Below are positions 54,372 to 63,064 of a stretch of 64,000 bases of DNA, piece after piece (positions within the stretch are counted from its first letter, which is position 1; every line of letters starts with the position of its first letter). Made by a program: the position numbers and the translations under genes. The stretch spans positions 124,001 to 188,000 of the forward strand of contig NZ_JYLL01000009.1 in assembly GCF_001439695.1 (NCBI RefSeq). Reading direction: 5' to 3'. A model generated the notes under the pieces. That model was not told where the DNA came from, did not search any database, and saw nothing but the letters and a program-made list of their open reading frames with translations. The stretch is from Pseudomonas veronii (lineage in GTDB: Bacteria > Pseudomonadota > Gammaproteobacteria > Pseudomonadales > Pseudomonadaceae).

Positions 54372-55589
54372 ATGTCCGTCACCGCTCAACCTGCCCGCCC
54401 TGCGCCGGATCATCACGCCCAGTTCATCGAACTGCTCAGCGCAAGCCTTGCGCACAACGCCTTTATCAAACTGGTGCTGGCCAAGTACGTCGGTGAGGAA
54501 GCCGAGCTGCAACGGCTGATCATCAAGGCGGTGACGGTCAAGGAGCAGCCCTGCCTGTCCTTCGTCTACCGCTACAAAACCCGCGACATCACCAAGAACC
54601 TCCCGGTGGCCGACGGCGTGGCGGCGATTGCCGAGTTGTTGCCGACCTCGTTCAAGAACGCACACTTGCTCGCGCTGACCGACGAAGCCCAGCTGGAATA
54701 CAGCAAGAAGAACAAAAGCTCGCTGTTCAAAAGCAAGCCGCAGCAATTGCGTGAGGCGCCGTCGGCCGAGCACAACCGCGAGAAGAATCGCTTCCTCGAC
54801 CTGAGCCGGCCGTTCCTCGCCGACCTGGGCGTGACCGACGCCAAGCACGCGCTGATCCCGTCGATGTCGCGCAAGTGGAAGCAGATCAACAAGTTCATCG
54901 AAGTGTTCAGCCATGCGCTGATCGCGTCCCCGCTGAGGCTGGACCAACCGGTGCGCGTCGCTGATTTCGGCTCGGGCAAGGGCTACCTGACTTTCGCCAT
55001 CCACGACTACCTGCGCAACACCCTCAATGTCGAGGCCGAGGTCACCGGTGTTGAACTGCGCGAAGACATGGTCAGCTTGTGCAACGCCGCCGCCGCCCGC
55101 CTCGAACACCCGGGGCTGGTGTTCACCTGCGGCGACGTGCGCAGCGTCGCGCCCAGCGAGCTGGACGTGATGATCGCCCTGCATGCCTGCGACATCGCCA
55201 CCGATTATGCGATCCACACCGGCATCCGTTCCGGCGCCTCGATCATCATGTGCTCGCCGTGCTGCCACAAACAGATCCGCCTGCAGATCCAGAGCCCGGT
55301 GCTGTTGAAGCCGATGCTGCAATACGGTTTGCACCTGGGCCAGCAGGCGGAAATGGTCACCGACAGCCTGCGCGCCTTGTTCCTGGAGGCTTGCGGTTAT
55401 GAGACCAAGGTGTTCGAGTTCATCTCCCTGGAACACACCAACAAGAACAAGATGATCCTTGCGGTGAAACGCGCCGAACCGGTGGACAACGCGCAGCTAC
55501 TGGACAAGATTCAGGCACTCAAGGACTTCTATCACATCACCGAGCACTGCCTGGAAACCCTGTTGCGCACCGACGGTTACCTCGGCTGA
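54372..55589 (+). CDS. Class I SAM-dependent methyltransferase (Methyltransf_32-like)
   Basis: A 405-residue protein. The N-terminal half (1-185) is mostly helical, and the C-terminal half is a Rossmann methyltransferase: VRVADFGSGKGYLTFAIHDYL is motif I (about residues 195-215), VTGVELREDMV the acidic strand-2 end, CGDVRS motif II/III, and IIMCSPCCHKQIRLQIQ a conserved Cys/His region typical of the GSTCD/Methyltransf_32 group. The substrate is unknown, possibly RNA or protein. A TTG at 54366 is an alternative start two codons upstream. It is flanked by REPs on both sides. Confidence 0.85.
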   Translation: MSVTAQPARPAPDHHAQFIELLSASLAHNAFIKLVLAKYVGEEAELQRLIIKAVTVKEQPCLSFVYRYKTRDITKNLPVADGVAAIAELLPTSFKNAHLLALTDEAQLEYSKKNKSSLFKSKPQQLREAPSAEHNREKNRFLDLSRPFLADLGVTDAKHALIPSMSRKWKQINKFIEVFSHALIASPLRLDQPVRVADFGSGKGYLTFAIHDYLRNTLNVEAEVTGVELREDMVSLCNAAAARLEHPGLVFTCGDVRSVAPSELDVMIALHACDIATDYAIHTGIRSGASIIMCSPCCHKQIRLQIQSPVLLKPMLQYGLHLGQQAEMVTDSLRALFLEACGYETKVFEFISLEHTNKNKMILAVKRAEPVDNAQLLDKIQALKDFYHITEHCLETLLRTDGYLG

Positions 55590-55602
55590 ACACGAAGCCA
55601 AT

Positions 55603-55628
55603 GTGGGAGGGGGCAAGCCCCCTCCCAC
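55603..55628. repeat. REP-type palindrome, single copy
   Basis: GTGGGAGGGGG CAAG CCCCCTCCCAC, a perfect 11-bp stem, 13 bp past the methyltransferase stop and just before the convergent EamA gene end. Confidence 0.8.
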
Positions 55629-55630
55629 CG

Positions 55631-56530
55631 TTAAATCGCATTGGCCTTCGAGATTGGCGCCGGCTGCACCGCGGTCTTGCGCCCCAGCATCACCGTCACG
55701 ATCACCCCGCAGGCGAACAGCCAGGTGATCGGCTCGATGTGTTCACCAAAGAACAACGCCGAAAACGCGATGGTGAAGAAGATCTGCAACAGCTGAATCT
55801 GGCTGACCCGCGCAATGCCGCCCATGGCCAACCCGGCGTACCACGCAAAGAACCCCAGGAACTGCGAGAACAGCGACACATAACCGAACGCCCACCAGGT
55901 GCCCATGGAAATCGCGCCTTGATGCTGCACCGCCAGGTAAGCCACCGGGCCGATCAACAGCGGCGTCGACAGCACCAGCGCCCAGCAGATCACCTGCCAG
56001 CCGCCCATCTCCTTGGCCAAGCGCCCACCTTCGGCATAACCCAGGCCGCCCACGGCAATCGCGCCGAGCATCAACAGATCCCCCGCTTGAATACTGCCGG
56101 CACCGCTGATCAACGCATAACTCAGCACCAGCGCGCTGCCCAAGGCGGCGCAGGCCCAGAAGGCTTTTGACGGCCGTTCGTGGGACAGCCACGCGGCGTA
56201 CAGCGCAACGCACAGCGGTTGCAGGCCATTGACCAACGCGCCGTGGGACGCCGGCAGCGTCTGCATGGCCCACGCCGACAACACCGGAAAGCCCAAGATC
56301 ACCCCGGCAATCACCAGGCACAGGCCGCGCACCTGGCGCCAGCTCGGCCAGCGCTCGCGGCGCCACAGCAACAGCGCCGCCGCCGGGATCGCGGCGAACA
56401 ACGCACGGCCCAGACCGTTGAGCAGCGGGTGGATTTCCTGCACCACGATACGCGTGAAGGGCAGAGTCAGGCTGAAGATGATGACGCCCAGCAGGCCGAG
56501 GGCCATGCCGGTGTTTTCGCGCGAGTTCAT
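55631..56530 (-). CDS. DMT-superfamily (EamA) permease
   Basis: A 299-residue transporter with about 10 hydrophobic segments in two EamA repeats; each repeat begins with a helix containing FSLTLPFTR or [18 protein letters not shown] patterns. The start [28 protein letters not shown] and the C-terminal [23 protein letters not shown] fit the drug/metabolite exporters of Pseudomonas. The substrate is unknown. It is convergent with the methyltransferase gene through a REP hairpin and divergent from the DJ-1 gene. Confidence 0.87.
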   Translation of the reverse strand: MNSRENTGMALGLLGVIIFSLTLPFTRIVVQEIHPLLNGLGRALFAAIPAAALLLWRRERWPSWRQVRGLCLVIAGVILGFPVLSAWAMQTLPASHGALVNGLQPLCVALYAAWLSHERPSKAFWACAALGSALVLSYALISGAGSIQAGDLLMLGAIAVGGLGYAEGGRLAKEMGGWQVICWALVLSTPLLIGPVAYLAVQHQGAISMGTWWAFGYVSLFSQFLGFFAWYAGLAMGGIARVSQIQLLQIFFTIAFSALFFGEHIEPITWLFACGVIVTVMLGRKTAVQPAPISKANAI

Positions 56531-56717
56531 GGCGGGAACCGGAATCGAGTGGTCGGAAGTGGACGATCATCTAGCCACAACCTCCGCGAATCGGGGGTCT
56601 ACAGCTGGGTGCGGATTGATCCGTACAGTTGTAGTAGCGGGGGATTACCCGGCCCGTCGGCACGCGCCTATCTTGACTACTCTTGTCTGCCCAACCGTTG
56701 AACTGGAGGAATGCCCC

Positions 56718-57299
56718 ATGGCTGCGAAAAAGATCCTGATGCTGGTCGGCGATTATGTCGAAGACTATGAAGTGATGGTGCCCTTCCAGGCGCTGCTGAT
56801 GGTCGGTCATATCGTCCACGCGGTGTGCCCCGACAAGTCGGCCGGCGAGACCGTGCGAACCGCGATCCATGACTTTGAAGGCGATCAGACCTATAGCGAA
56901 AAGCCCGGTCACCTGTTCGCCCTGAATGCGGATTTCGCCCAGGTCGAAGCCGCCGACTACGATGCGCTGCTGGTGCCCGGTGGTCGTGCGCCGGAATACC
57001 TGCGCCTGAATGAAAAAGTCCTGCGACTGGTGCGCGCCTTCGATCAAGCCGGCAAGCCGATTGCTGCGGTGTGCCATGGCGCGCAACTGCTGGCGGCGGC
57101 CGGTATCCTCGCCGGTCGCGAGTGCAGTGCCTACCCGGCCTGTGCCCCGGAAGTGCGCCTGGCGGGCGGTTCGTTCATCGATATTCCAGTGACCCACAGC
57201 CACGTTCAAGGCAATCTGGTCACGGCGCCGGCCTGGCCGGCGCACCCAAGCTGGCTGGCCGGGTTCCTCGGCCTGCTGGGCACGACAATCACCTTGTAA
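56718..57299 (+). CDS. DJ-1/PfpI-family protein
   Basis: A 193-residue protein of the DJ-1/PfpI superfamily. The N-terminus [23 protein letters not shown] carries the conserved Glu, [12 protein letters not shown] the central block, and the nucleophile elbow [15 protein letters not shown] holds the Cys (about residue 119). A ribosome-binding site GGAGGA precedes the ATG. Members act as glyoxalases/deglycases or stress chaperones; the function here is not shown. It is followed 18 bp later by the ribbon-helix-helix gene, probably cotranscribed. Confidence 0.9.
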   Translation: MAAKKILMLVGDYVEDYEVMVPFQALLMVGHIVHAVCPDKSAGETVRTAIHDFEGDQTYSEKPGHLFALNADFAQVEAADYDALLVPGGRAPEYLRLNEKVLRLVRAFDQAGKPIAAVCHGAQLLAAAGILAGRECSAYPACAPEVRLAGGSFIDIPVTHSHVQGNLVTAPAWPAHPSWLAGFLGLLGTTITL

Positions 57300-57317
57300 G
57301 CAACGGAGGTCATCGCC

Positions 57318-57617
57318 ATGTGCGAGCTGTACGTCAAGGCCGACCCGATTCTCTATGAGTCTCGCTCGCGCTCCCTGCGCATCTGCGGCGTCGTCACCAC
57401 TGTGCGCCTGGAGAACCAGTTCTGGGACATCCTCAGCGAAATCGCCAGCGTGGATGGCATGACCACCAATCAACTGATCACCAAGCTGTACGAGGAAGTC
57501 ATGGACTACCGCGGCGAGGTGGTCAATTTTGCCTCGTTTCTGCGCGTCAGCTGTACCCGCTACTTGAGCAAGCAGCGCACACCGACGGCCGAGTTGAGCC
57601 TGGTGCGCAACCGCTAG
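57318..57617 (+). CDS. Ribbon-helix-helix (RHH_4) domain protein
   Basis: A 99-residue protein. The C-terminal two-thirds follow the RHH_4 pattern: SRSLRICGVVTTVRLENQFWDILSEIASVDGMTTNQLITKLYEEVMDYRG (about residues 17-66), with the basic beta strand and two helices that form DNA-binding dimers. It is placed after the DJ-1 gene, suggesting an operon; it may be a transcriptional regulator of unknown targets, but the family also includes proteins of unclear role. Confidence 0.85.
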   Translation: MCELYVKADPILYESRSRSLRICGVVTTVRLENQFWDILSEIASVDGMTTNQLITKLYEEVMDYRGEVVNFASFLRVSCTRYLSKQRTPTAELSLVRNR

Positions 57618-57624
57618 GCCGCTG

Positions 57625-60183
57625 TCAGAAGAACCGTGTCACGCTGATCTTCGCGTCGCGCCCCTTGGTGTAGGCACGGTCGCCGCTCAGCGCCGGACGG
57701 AAGTTGTTGTTGAACAGGTTGTCCACCGTGAAGTTCACCTCGGTGCCTTTCAGGTAAGCCTGTTGCGGCGCCCATTTGGCGAACAGGCCCTGGGTGTTGT
57801 AGCGCTTGTTGCCGTACTGGTCGTAGAACAAGTCGCCGACGCCGGAGCCGGGGCCGCCGGAGTATTTATCGCTGGGCAGGCGATCGGTCGCGCCGATGAA
57901 TTGCCCCATCCATCCCACCTGGGCATCCCAGGCCGGGATGTGGGTGCCCATGACCAGCACCCATTTGGTCGGCGGAATGTCGCGGGCCGACACATCCGGG
58001 CCCCATGGGTTGGTGTAGGCGCCTTCGTGCTTGCCGGTGGCGTAGGCGAACGACACCGAGCCGAACAGGTAGGTGGAGTTATAGAACGATTCCAGCTCGA
58101 AACCCTTGATGGTCAGGCCGCCGATGTTGCGGTAATTGGACCTCGGCCCCGGCGGGCACGCGGTGGCGATGGTGCCGCCGTTGATAGCCTGGTTCTGGCA
58201 GCCCACGCCCGTGGCCTTGAAGATTTCGTCTTCGACTTTGTTGTGGAACAGGGTGGTGCGCAGTTGCAGGTTATCGTCCTGGGCGATCAGGTTGTCGAAG
58301 CGGGTGATGTTGCCCACGGTGATCGAGGTGATGCGCTCGGGGTCGAGGTCGACGCTGGTGGCGGTGCGGCTGCCCAGGCCCTGCACTTCGTACTGTTCGT
58401 CGATCACCGGGGCGCGCCAGGTCTGGCTCCAGTTGGCGAACAGGGCGACGTTCGGGGTGACGGTCCAGAACAGCGCCAGGCGCGGCGACCAGCCGGTGTA
58501 GGTGCGATCGCTGTAGTCGTGGCCGACGGCCGGGTCGGGGTTGCTGTAGTACGGCGCATCGTTGGCTTCGCCGCGGTTGCGCACATGGTCGTAGCGCAGC
58601 GATGGCGTGACGGTCACGTCGCCCAGGGTCAGCGCATCCTGGATGAAGAAGCTGTTGGTATCCACCTTGCCATGGGGCATGAAGCTCGGCTGGAAATGCC
58701 CATAGTTGTAGCGCGGCGTGTTGTAGGTGGCGCCGGGCATCCACATCTCGGTTTCGCGGGTGTGCTTGCGGATTTGCCCGCCGACTGTCAGTGCGTGTTG
58801 CAACGGCCCGGTGTCGAACAGGCTGACGTTGCGGATGTCGAGATGCTTGTCGGTGTAGGCCGTGTCCATCTTGCGCCCGCCGGTGGCCAACTGGAAAAAC
58901 GCGGTGGCGTCGCGCTCGTCGGTCTGCTGGGTGTCGGACTGTGAATATTTGACGGTCAGGTCCACCAGCGGGTTGTCCAGGGGCTGGTATTCATACTTGC
59001 CCGACCAAGTGGTGTCGAGCGTGTCGCGGTTGGCCAGGAAACGTTTCAACGCGCCTTCGTAGCCGTAGCGGTCGATGTTGGCCTGGGTCGGTGGCGTCGG
59101 GTAGCTCGCGGCGGAAAACGGCGTCCACCGGTTGCTGCGGGCGCTCGAGTAAGACAGGCCGACACTGTGCTCATCGGTGAAGTGCGCGTTGACCTTGAAC
59201 AGCTTGCCGTCCACATCCTGGGCGGTGTTGGGCAGGCGCTGGGGGTTGATCGGGTACTGGTTGTTCTCGTTGGGCAACTTGGCGGCCACCTTCATGTCGC
59301 CGCCGTCGCGCTGGGTCAGGTAGGCCAGGGCGTCGAACCGGCCATCGTCGGTGCGGCCATACACGGCGCTGCTGTAGACCTGTTCGTGGTCGTTGCTGGA
59401 ATAACCGTACTTGAGCATCGCGCCGCTGTTGCGGCCGTCCTTGAGCAGGTCCGGGGCATCCTTGGTGGTCATGTTCACCGTGCCGCCAAAACCGCCGTTG
59501 CCGCTGAACGGCGAGTTGGGGCCTTTCTCCACTTCGATGCTCTTGATCAGCTCGGGCTCGATGAACACCGTGCCTTGCTGGTAGCGCTCGAAGCCGCTCT
59601 TGGTGGCGCCGTCGACGGTCAGCGGGACGTCTTCGGCGTCACCGAAACCGCGGATGTTGATGGTCTGGCCGCCGGGTTTGAGCGAACCGCCCTGGCTGAT
59701 CCCAGGCAACGTCTGCAGCAGGCTGGGGATGTTGTTGGCCTGGTAGCGGTCGATGTCCGCCTGGCTCAGGGTCGAGCGGCCGACGGTGCTGGAGTCGACT
59801 TGATTGCCGGTGCCGATCACGCTCAAGGCGTCCAGCTGGATCGCGCCGCTGCTGGTGGTTTTGCCCTCATCGGGGCGCACGACGTAGGTGCTGCCGACCT
59901 TGATCAGGGTGAACGCGCCATTGTTCAGCAGGGTACGAATCGCTACTTCCGCGGTGAAGTCACCGTCGAGCGCCGGCGCCTGGACGTTCTTGAGCTGCTT
60001 TTCATCGAACAGCAGCTGGATTTTCGCCTGTTGCGCGACCTGGCTCAGGGACGTGGCCAACGCCTGGGCGGGCAGTTGCAGTGTGAACGACTGCGCATGG
60101 GCGCTGAGGCTGAAGGCCAGGCATGTCGCCATTAGGCTCGGTCGAAAAAGCAGGTGCGAAGCGTGGCAAGGCGCGCGAAACAT
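57625..60183 (-). CDS. TonB-dependent receptor with STN signalling domain (heme/siderophore type)
   Basis: An 852-residue outer-membrane receptor from the ATG at 60183 (GGGGGATTTC upstream). Signal peptide MFRAPCHASHLLFRPSLMATCLAFSLSAHA, then the STN (secretin/TonB N-terminal) domain (about 32-107: FTLQLPAQALATSLSQVAQQAKIQLLFDEKQL) that talks to FecR, a plug domain (about 125-260), and a 22-strand beta barrel ending in FF. The FANWSQTWRAP and FNNNFRPALSGDRAYTKGRD blocks resemble HasR/HxuC-type heme and hemoglobin receptors, but a siderophore cannot be excluded. It is the last gene of an ECF sigma-FecR-receptor unit. Confidence 0.9.
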   Translation of the reverse strand: MFRAPCHASHLLFRPSLMATCLAFSLSAHAQSFTLQLPAQALATSLSQVAQQAKIQLLFDEKQLKNVQAPALDGDFTAEVAIRTLLNNGAFTLIKVGSTYVVRPDEGKTTSSGAIQLDALSVIGTGNQVDSSTVGRSTLSQADIDRYQANNIPSLLQTLPGISQGGSLKPGGQTINIRGFGDAEDVPLTVDGATKSGFERYQQGTVFIEPELIKSIEVEKGPNSPFSGNGGFGGTVNMTTKDAPDLLKDGRNSGAMLKYGYSSNDHEQVYSSAVYGRTDDGRFDALAYLTQRDGGDMKVAAKLPNENNQYPINPQRLPNTAQDVDGKLFKVNAHFTDEHSVGLSYSSARSNRWTPFSAASYPTPPTQANIDRYGYEGALKRFLANRDTLDTTWSGKYEYQPLDNPLVDLTVKYSQSDTQQTDERDATAFFQLATGGRKMDTAYTDKHLDIRNVSLFDTGPLQHALTVGGQIRKHTRETEMWMPGATYNTPRYNYGHFQPSFMPHGKVDTNSFFIQDALTLGDVTVTPSLRYDHVRNRGEANDAPYYSNPDPAVGHDYSDRTYTGWSPRLALFWTVTPNVALFANWSQTWRAPVIDEQYEVQGLGSRTATSVDLDPERITSITVGNITRFDNLIAQDDNLQLRTTLFHNKVEDEIFKATGVGCQNQAINGGTIATACPPGPRSNYRNIGGLTIKGFELESFYNSTYLFGSVSFAYATGKHEGAYTNPWGPDVSARDIPPTKWVLVMGTHIPAWDAQVGWMGQFIGATDRLPSDKYSGGPGSGVGDLFYDQYGNKRYNTQGLFAKWAPQQAYLKGTEVNFTVDNLFNNNFRPALSGDRAYTKGRDAKISVTRFF

Positions 60184-60273
60184 GAAATCCCCCGGGGTGG
60201 CCAAACAGCCAAAAAGGTGTGCGGATCGAACACAATCAGGAGGAAGACGGGGCTGAGGAAAAAAACCACACAT

Positions 60274-60297
60274 GCGAATGAAAAATATTCTCATGTG
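60274..60297. promoter_or_regulatory. Possible Fur box/ECF promoter region upstream of the receptor gene
   Basis: GCGAATGAAAAATATTCTCATGTG (read as AATGAAAAATATTCTCAT on the plus strand) is an A/T-rich near-palindrome resembling a Fur site. It lies 91-114 bp upstream of the receptor start on the minus strand. Confidence 0.4.
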
Positions 60298-60309
60298 TCT
60301 GCTTCGAGG

Positions 60310-61278
60310 CTATTTTCGGGGTTCGATCCGGACAATGCCATCGGCCGAGGTCACGGTTTTCACCGGCAACAAGGCGGGCAGGGCGTTGAGCAAGGCATCC
60401 GGGTCATGCACATCCAGGTTGCCTGACACCTTCAGGTGCGCCACGGCGTGACTCACCTGCAGCGGGGGTTGGGGACGGTACAAACTCAACTCATCGATCA
60501 GGCTGGCCAGCTCGCGATTGCGGAACGACAAATGCCCGCTGCGCCAGTCGGCAACTTCCTCGGCGGTGAGGGTTTGTTGTTGCACGGTGCCCTTGGCGTA
60601 GTCGAAGCTGGCGCGTTGCTGGGCGCCGAGCAACGCGACCGGTTTGGTCGCATCCGGCGCGAACGCCACCTGGCCGTGGGCAACACTCACCACCAGTTGC
60701 TGCTGGCCGCGTCGCACATCGAAAGCGGTGCCCACCACGCGCACCGTCGCTTCGCCGGCTTGCACGTACAGCGGCCGTTCCTTGTCGGCCGCCACTTCGA
60801 TATACAGCTGGCCCTTGTCCAGGTGAACGATGCGTTGGTGGGCGCTGAAGTCCACGCGCAGGCGGGTGTTGGCATTCACGTAGAGGCGGCTGCCATCGGG
60901 CAGGTTCAGGGTACGCATGCCCTTGGCGTGGGCTGCGACCTGGGTGTGATACAACTCGCGCGGCGCGCCGAGGGGCGTGGTCAGTACCGCGCAGAGCAGG
61001 GCGGCCGCCACGGCCAGGGCCGGGCGCCAGATCACGGCGGTGCGCTTGGGCAGCGCCACGGGCGTGTTCAGTTGCTGCAACTGGGCGAGGTCGGCCCACA
61101 GTTGTTCGAACTCGGCATAGGCTTGGGCATGGGCCGGCACCGCCTGCCAGGCGGCGAAGGCCTTGCGGTCGGCGCGTGCGGTGGCGTTGCGGTTGCGTGC
61201 AAACCAGCTGGCGGCTTGGGCATCGACGGCGTCGCTCGTTTCGATGTCCGGGGCGTCGATGTCGCTCAGGCGGTTCAT
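60310..61278 (-). CDS. FecR-family anti-sigma/sigma regulator
   Basis: A 322-residue membrane-spanning signal transducer. The N-terminus is the cytoplasmic DUF4880 region with the conserved WFARNRNATARADRKAFAAWQAVPAHAQAY..FEQLW (about 25-65), followed by a transmembrane helix (VAAALLCAVLTTPLG, about 92-106), then the periplasmic FecR domain (LPDGSRLYVNANTRLRVDFSAHQR, VRVVGTAFDVRR) and a C-terminal STN-like end. It receives the signal from the receptor's STN domain and controls the sigma factor. It overlaps the sigma gene by 4 bases. Confidence 0.92.
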   Translation of the reverse strand: MNRLSDIDAPDIETSDAVDAQAASWFARNRNATARADRKAFAAWQAVPAHAQAYAEFEQLWADLAQLQQLNTPVALPKRTAVIWRPALAVAAALLCAVLTTPLGAPRELYHTQVAAHAKGMRTLNLPDGSRLYVNANTRLRVDFSAHQRIVHLDKGQLYIEVAADKERPLYVQAGEATVRVVGTAFDVRRGQQQLVVSVAHGQVAFAPDATKPVALLGAQQRASFDYAKGTVQQQTLTAEEVADWRSGHLSFRNRELASLIDELSLYRPQPPLQVSHAVAHLKVSGNLDVHDPDALLNALPALLPVKTVTSADGIVRIEPRK

Positions 61279-61814
61279 GCTGGCTGCTCCGTGCCGGGGT
61301 CAGGTTGAAGGCGTCGCTTGCAATGCAGCAGGGCAAAAGCGATGTGCTTTTCCACCATGCTGGTCGAAATACCCATGCGCTCGGCGATCTGCGCCTGGCT
61401 CAAGCCTTCGAAGCGATGCAGCATAAGGGCTTCTCGCCTGCGCGGCGAGAGTTCGGCGAGGACTTCTTTCAACTGTTCCAGGCGTTGCAAGCGAAGCGCG
61501 GCGGCCATCGGCGGGTTGTGCTCGTCAATGACCGGCTCGGCATCCCTTTCAACCTGATCGGCGTGGACGGCCTGCCGTACCTTCTGTTTGCGCCAGTGAT
61601 CGCGCAACAGGTTGCGCGCCATCTGGAACAGAAACGCCCGTGGCTGCTCGACCTTGGCCCGGTCGCGGTAGTCCAGCCATTGGGTGAAGACATCCTGGGT
61701 CATGTCTGCCGCGTCGCTGGCGTTGTCCGTGCGCTTGCGCAGGAAATACAGAATGTCTGCATAAAACCCGCGAAAGGCATCGTCCGACAGCGGGTCGGAT
61801 TTGGGACGCGACAT
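61275..61814 (-). CDS. ECF sigma factor, FecI type
   Basis: A 179-residue extracytoplasmic-function sigma factor. Region 2 is FYADILYFLRKRTDNASDAADMTQDVFTQWLDY (about 12-46) and region 4 LSPRRREALMLHRFEGLSQAQIAERMGISTSMVEKHIAFALLHCK (about 125-168). It would direct RNA polymerase to the receptor gene promoter when released by FecR after ligand binding. A possible Fur site lies just upstream. It overlaps fecR by 4 bases. Confidence 0.94.
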   Translation of the reverse strand: MSRPKSDPLSDDAFRGFYADILYFLRKRTDNASDAADMTQDVFTQWLDYRDRAKVEQPRAFLFQMARNLLRDHWRKQKVRQAVHADQVERDAEPVIDEHNPPMAAALRLQRLEQLKEVLAELSPRRREALMLHRFEGLSQAQIAERMGISTSMVEKHIAFALLHCKRRLQPDPGTEQPA

Positions 61815-61854
61815 GGATATCCTTCTTGGCGAAGCACGATGTAGAAAAGTCGTG

Positions 61855-61873
61855 AATGATATCGAGAATTATT
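61855..61873. promoter_or_regulatory. Possible Fur box upstream of the sigma gene
   Basis: AATGATATCGAGAATTATT has recognisable GATA/ATTAT Fur-like halves, roughly half identical to the 19-bp consensus. It is 41-59 bp upstream of the sigma start. Iron-starvation induction would be expected for this unit. Confidence 0.45.
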
Positions 61874-61924
61874 GTCGTTTGTCTCCAGGCAAATACACTG
61901 ATCCTGCGCAAGCGGCTCAGGACC

Positions 61925-62941
61925 TCAGCGTTCGACCGGCACCGACAGTGCCGGATGCCCCAGCGCATGGCTGCGCGCGGCAAAGAATCTCAACGCCACG
62001 CTGCTGCCATCGAACAACTGCGAATACCGCCGCTTCTGCTGGCGGATAAACCCATCGCTGCGCCCCGATACCGCGATCGCCAGGGTCGTCACCCGGGCCT
62101 GGCGAATTGCATCCACCAAGTGTTTATCCTGCGCTCCCAGGTCGTGGCCGAAGATGCACAGCGCCCCTTCATGGCCGAGTAACTGCTCGTAGCAGAACGA
62201 CAGATAATCGGAGCTGCGGATGGTCTTGAGCTTCTCTTCTACCTTGCCCTCGCTGACAAACAACGGCACATCGTCCAGGGTCTTGATCGTGTTGTTGATC
62301 GCAAAACTGCTGAGCAGGGTGCTGTCGGTGGTCGGCAATTTGCGTGCGGTGCCGTCGAGGTTGCGCACCAGGTGCAGGCCGCCGTGCAGGTAAAGGATGC
62401 GCGTGGCGTCGGTGCGGGTGTCGCGCAGGTCGAAGCTGGCGTCGGCGCTGCGGAACAGGTCGTCGATGCCGGGGGTGTGCAGGATCGCCCAGTAGTTGAG
62501 CAAGTCGTAGTTGCTGGTGAATACCGTGGAGTAGCTGGCCAGTTCCGCGTTGATCGTCGCCAATGTCGACGGCTGCACCAGGCGCCACGGGATGTGTACG
62601 GCGTGGATGGTATTGATCAATGCTTCCTTGATCGCATAGTAGCGATTGCGCGGCGCCGCCGAACTGACCGCCAGGGCTTTGTTGACCCGGCTGGTGGTCT
62701 TCAGCGCGCTCAGGGCCTGCTCGAAACTGCGGGTCTGCAGGGCGTCGAACACGCTCAGCTCGGATTGGCTCAAGGGTTTTTCTTCAACGGTGCGTGCGTT
62801 TTCGAACAGCGAGTCGTAGGCAAAGTCTTCCCAAATCGCTCGGCTGGCGCCGTTGCCGATCAGAATTCCACTGAAGTCGATGGCGCTGCGCAGTGCGCTC
62901 CAGTCTTCAAGGTGGGCGTCAATATCCTGAAAATCCTTCAT
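61925..62941 (-). CDS. DUF4917/SIR2-like domain protein
   Basis: A 338-residue protein with SIR2-like features: LIGNGASRAIWEDFAYDSLF (GNGAS at residues 29-33, like the NAD loop), VFTSNYDLLNYW (TSNYD, 142-146) and LYLHGGLHLV (HGGLH, 186-190), followed by SLCYEQLLGH and CIFGHDLGAQDKHLVDAI. This matches the DUF4917 branch of the SIR2-like clan. Some SIR2-like proteins are anti-phage NAD hydrolases; whether this one binds or cleaves NAD is not known. It stands alone between the sigma gene and the alcohol dehydrogenase, divergent from the latter. Confidence 0.75.
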   Translation of the reverse strand: MKDFQDIDAHLEDWSALRSAIDFSGILIGNGASRAIWEDFAYDSLFENARTVEEKPLSQSELSVFDALQTRSFEQALSALKTTSRVNKALAVSSAAPRNRYYAIKEALINTIHAVHIPWRLVQPSTLATINAELASYSTVFTSNYDLLNYWAILHTPGIDDLFRSADASFDLRDTRTDATRILYLHGGLHLVRNLDGTARKLPTTDSTLLSSFAINNTIKTLDDVPLFVSEGKVEEKLKTIRSSDYLSFCYEQLLGHEGALCIFGHDLGAQDKHLVDAIRQARVTTLAIAVSGRSDGFIRQQKRRYSQLFDGSSVALRFFAARSHALGHPALSVPVER

Positions 62942-62994
62942 CGCGGCGGGTCTACTCGAAATCGGCGGGTCGGTGACTTTATCACGAGCGAGGG

Positions 62995-63008
62995 TTGATC
63001 CTGATCAA
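62995..63008. promoter_or_regulatory. Perfect ANR/FNR box upstream of the alcohol dehydrogenase gene
   Basis: TTGATCCTGATCAA equals the TTGAT-N4-ATCAA consensus exactly. It lies 57 bp upstream of the ATG at 63065, a position suited to class II-type activation under low oxygen. It is about 54 bp upstream of the divergent DUF4917 gene as well. Confidence 0.85.
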
Positions 63009-63064
63009 GGTGGGCCCTGTGATGAACGTTGATGCTGTCGGCATAACGCCTCTGAGGATTCGCC

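Noticed and set aside
57625..61814. FecIRA ferric citrate system
   Set aside because: Order fits a FecIR-type unit, but the barrel does not resemble FecA and no fecBCDE genes follow, so a citrate claim is not supported.
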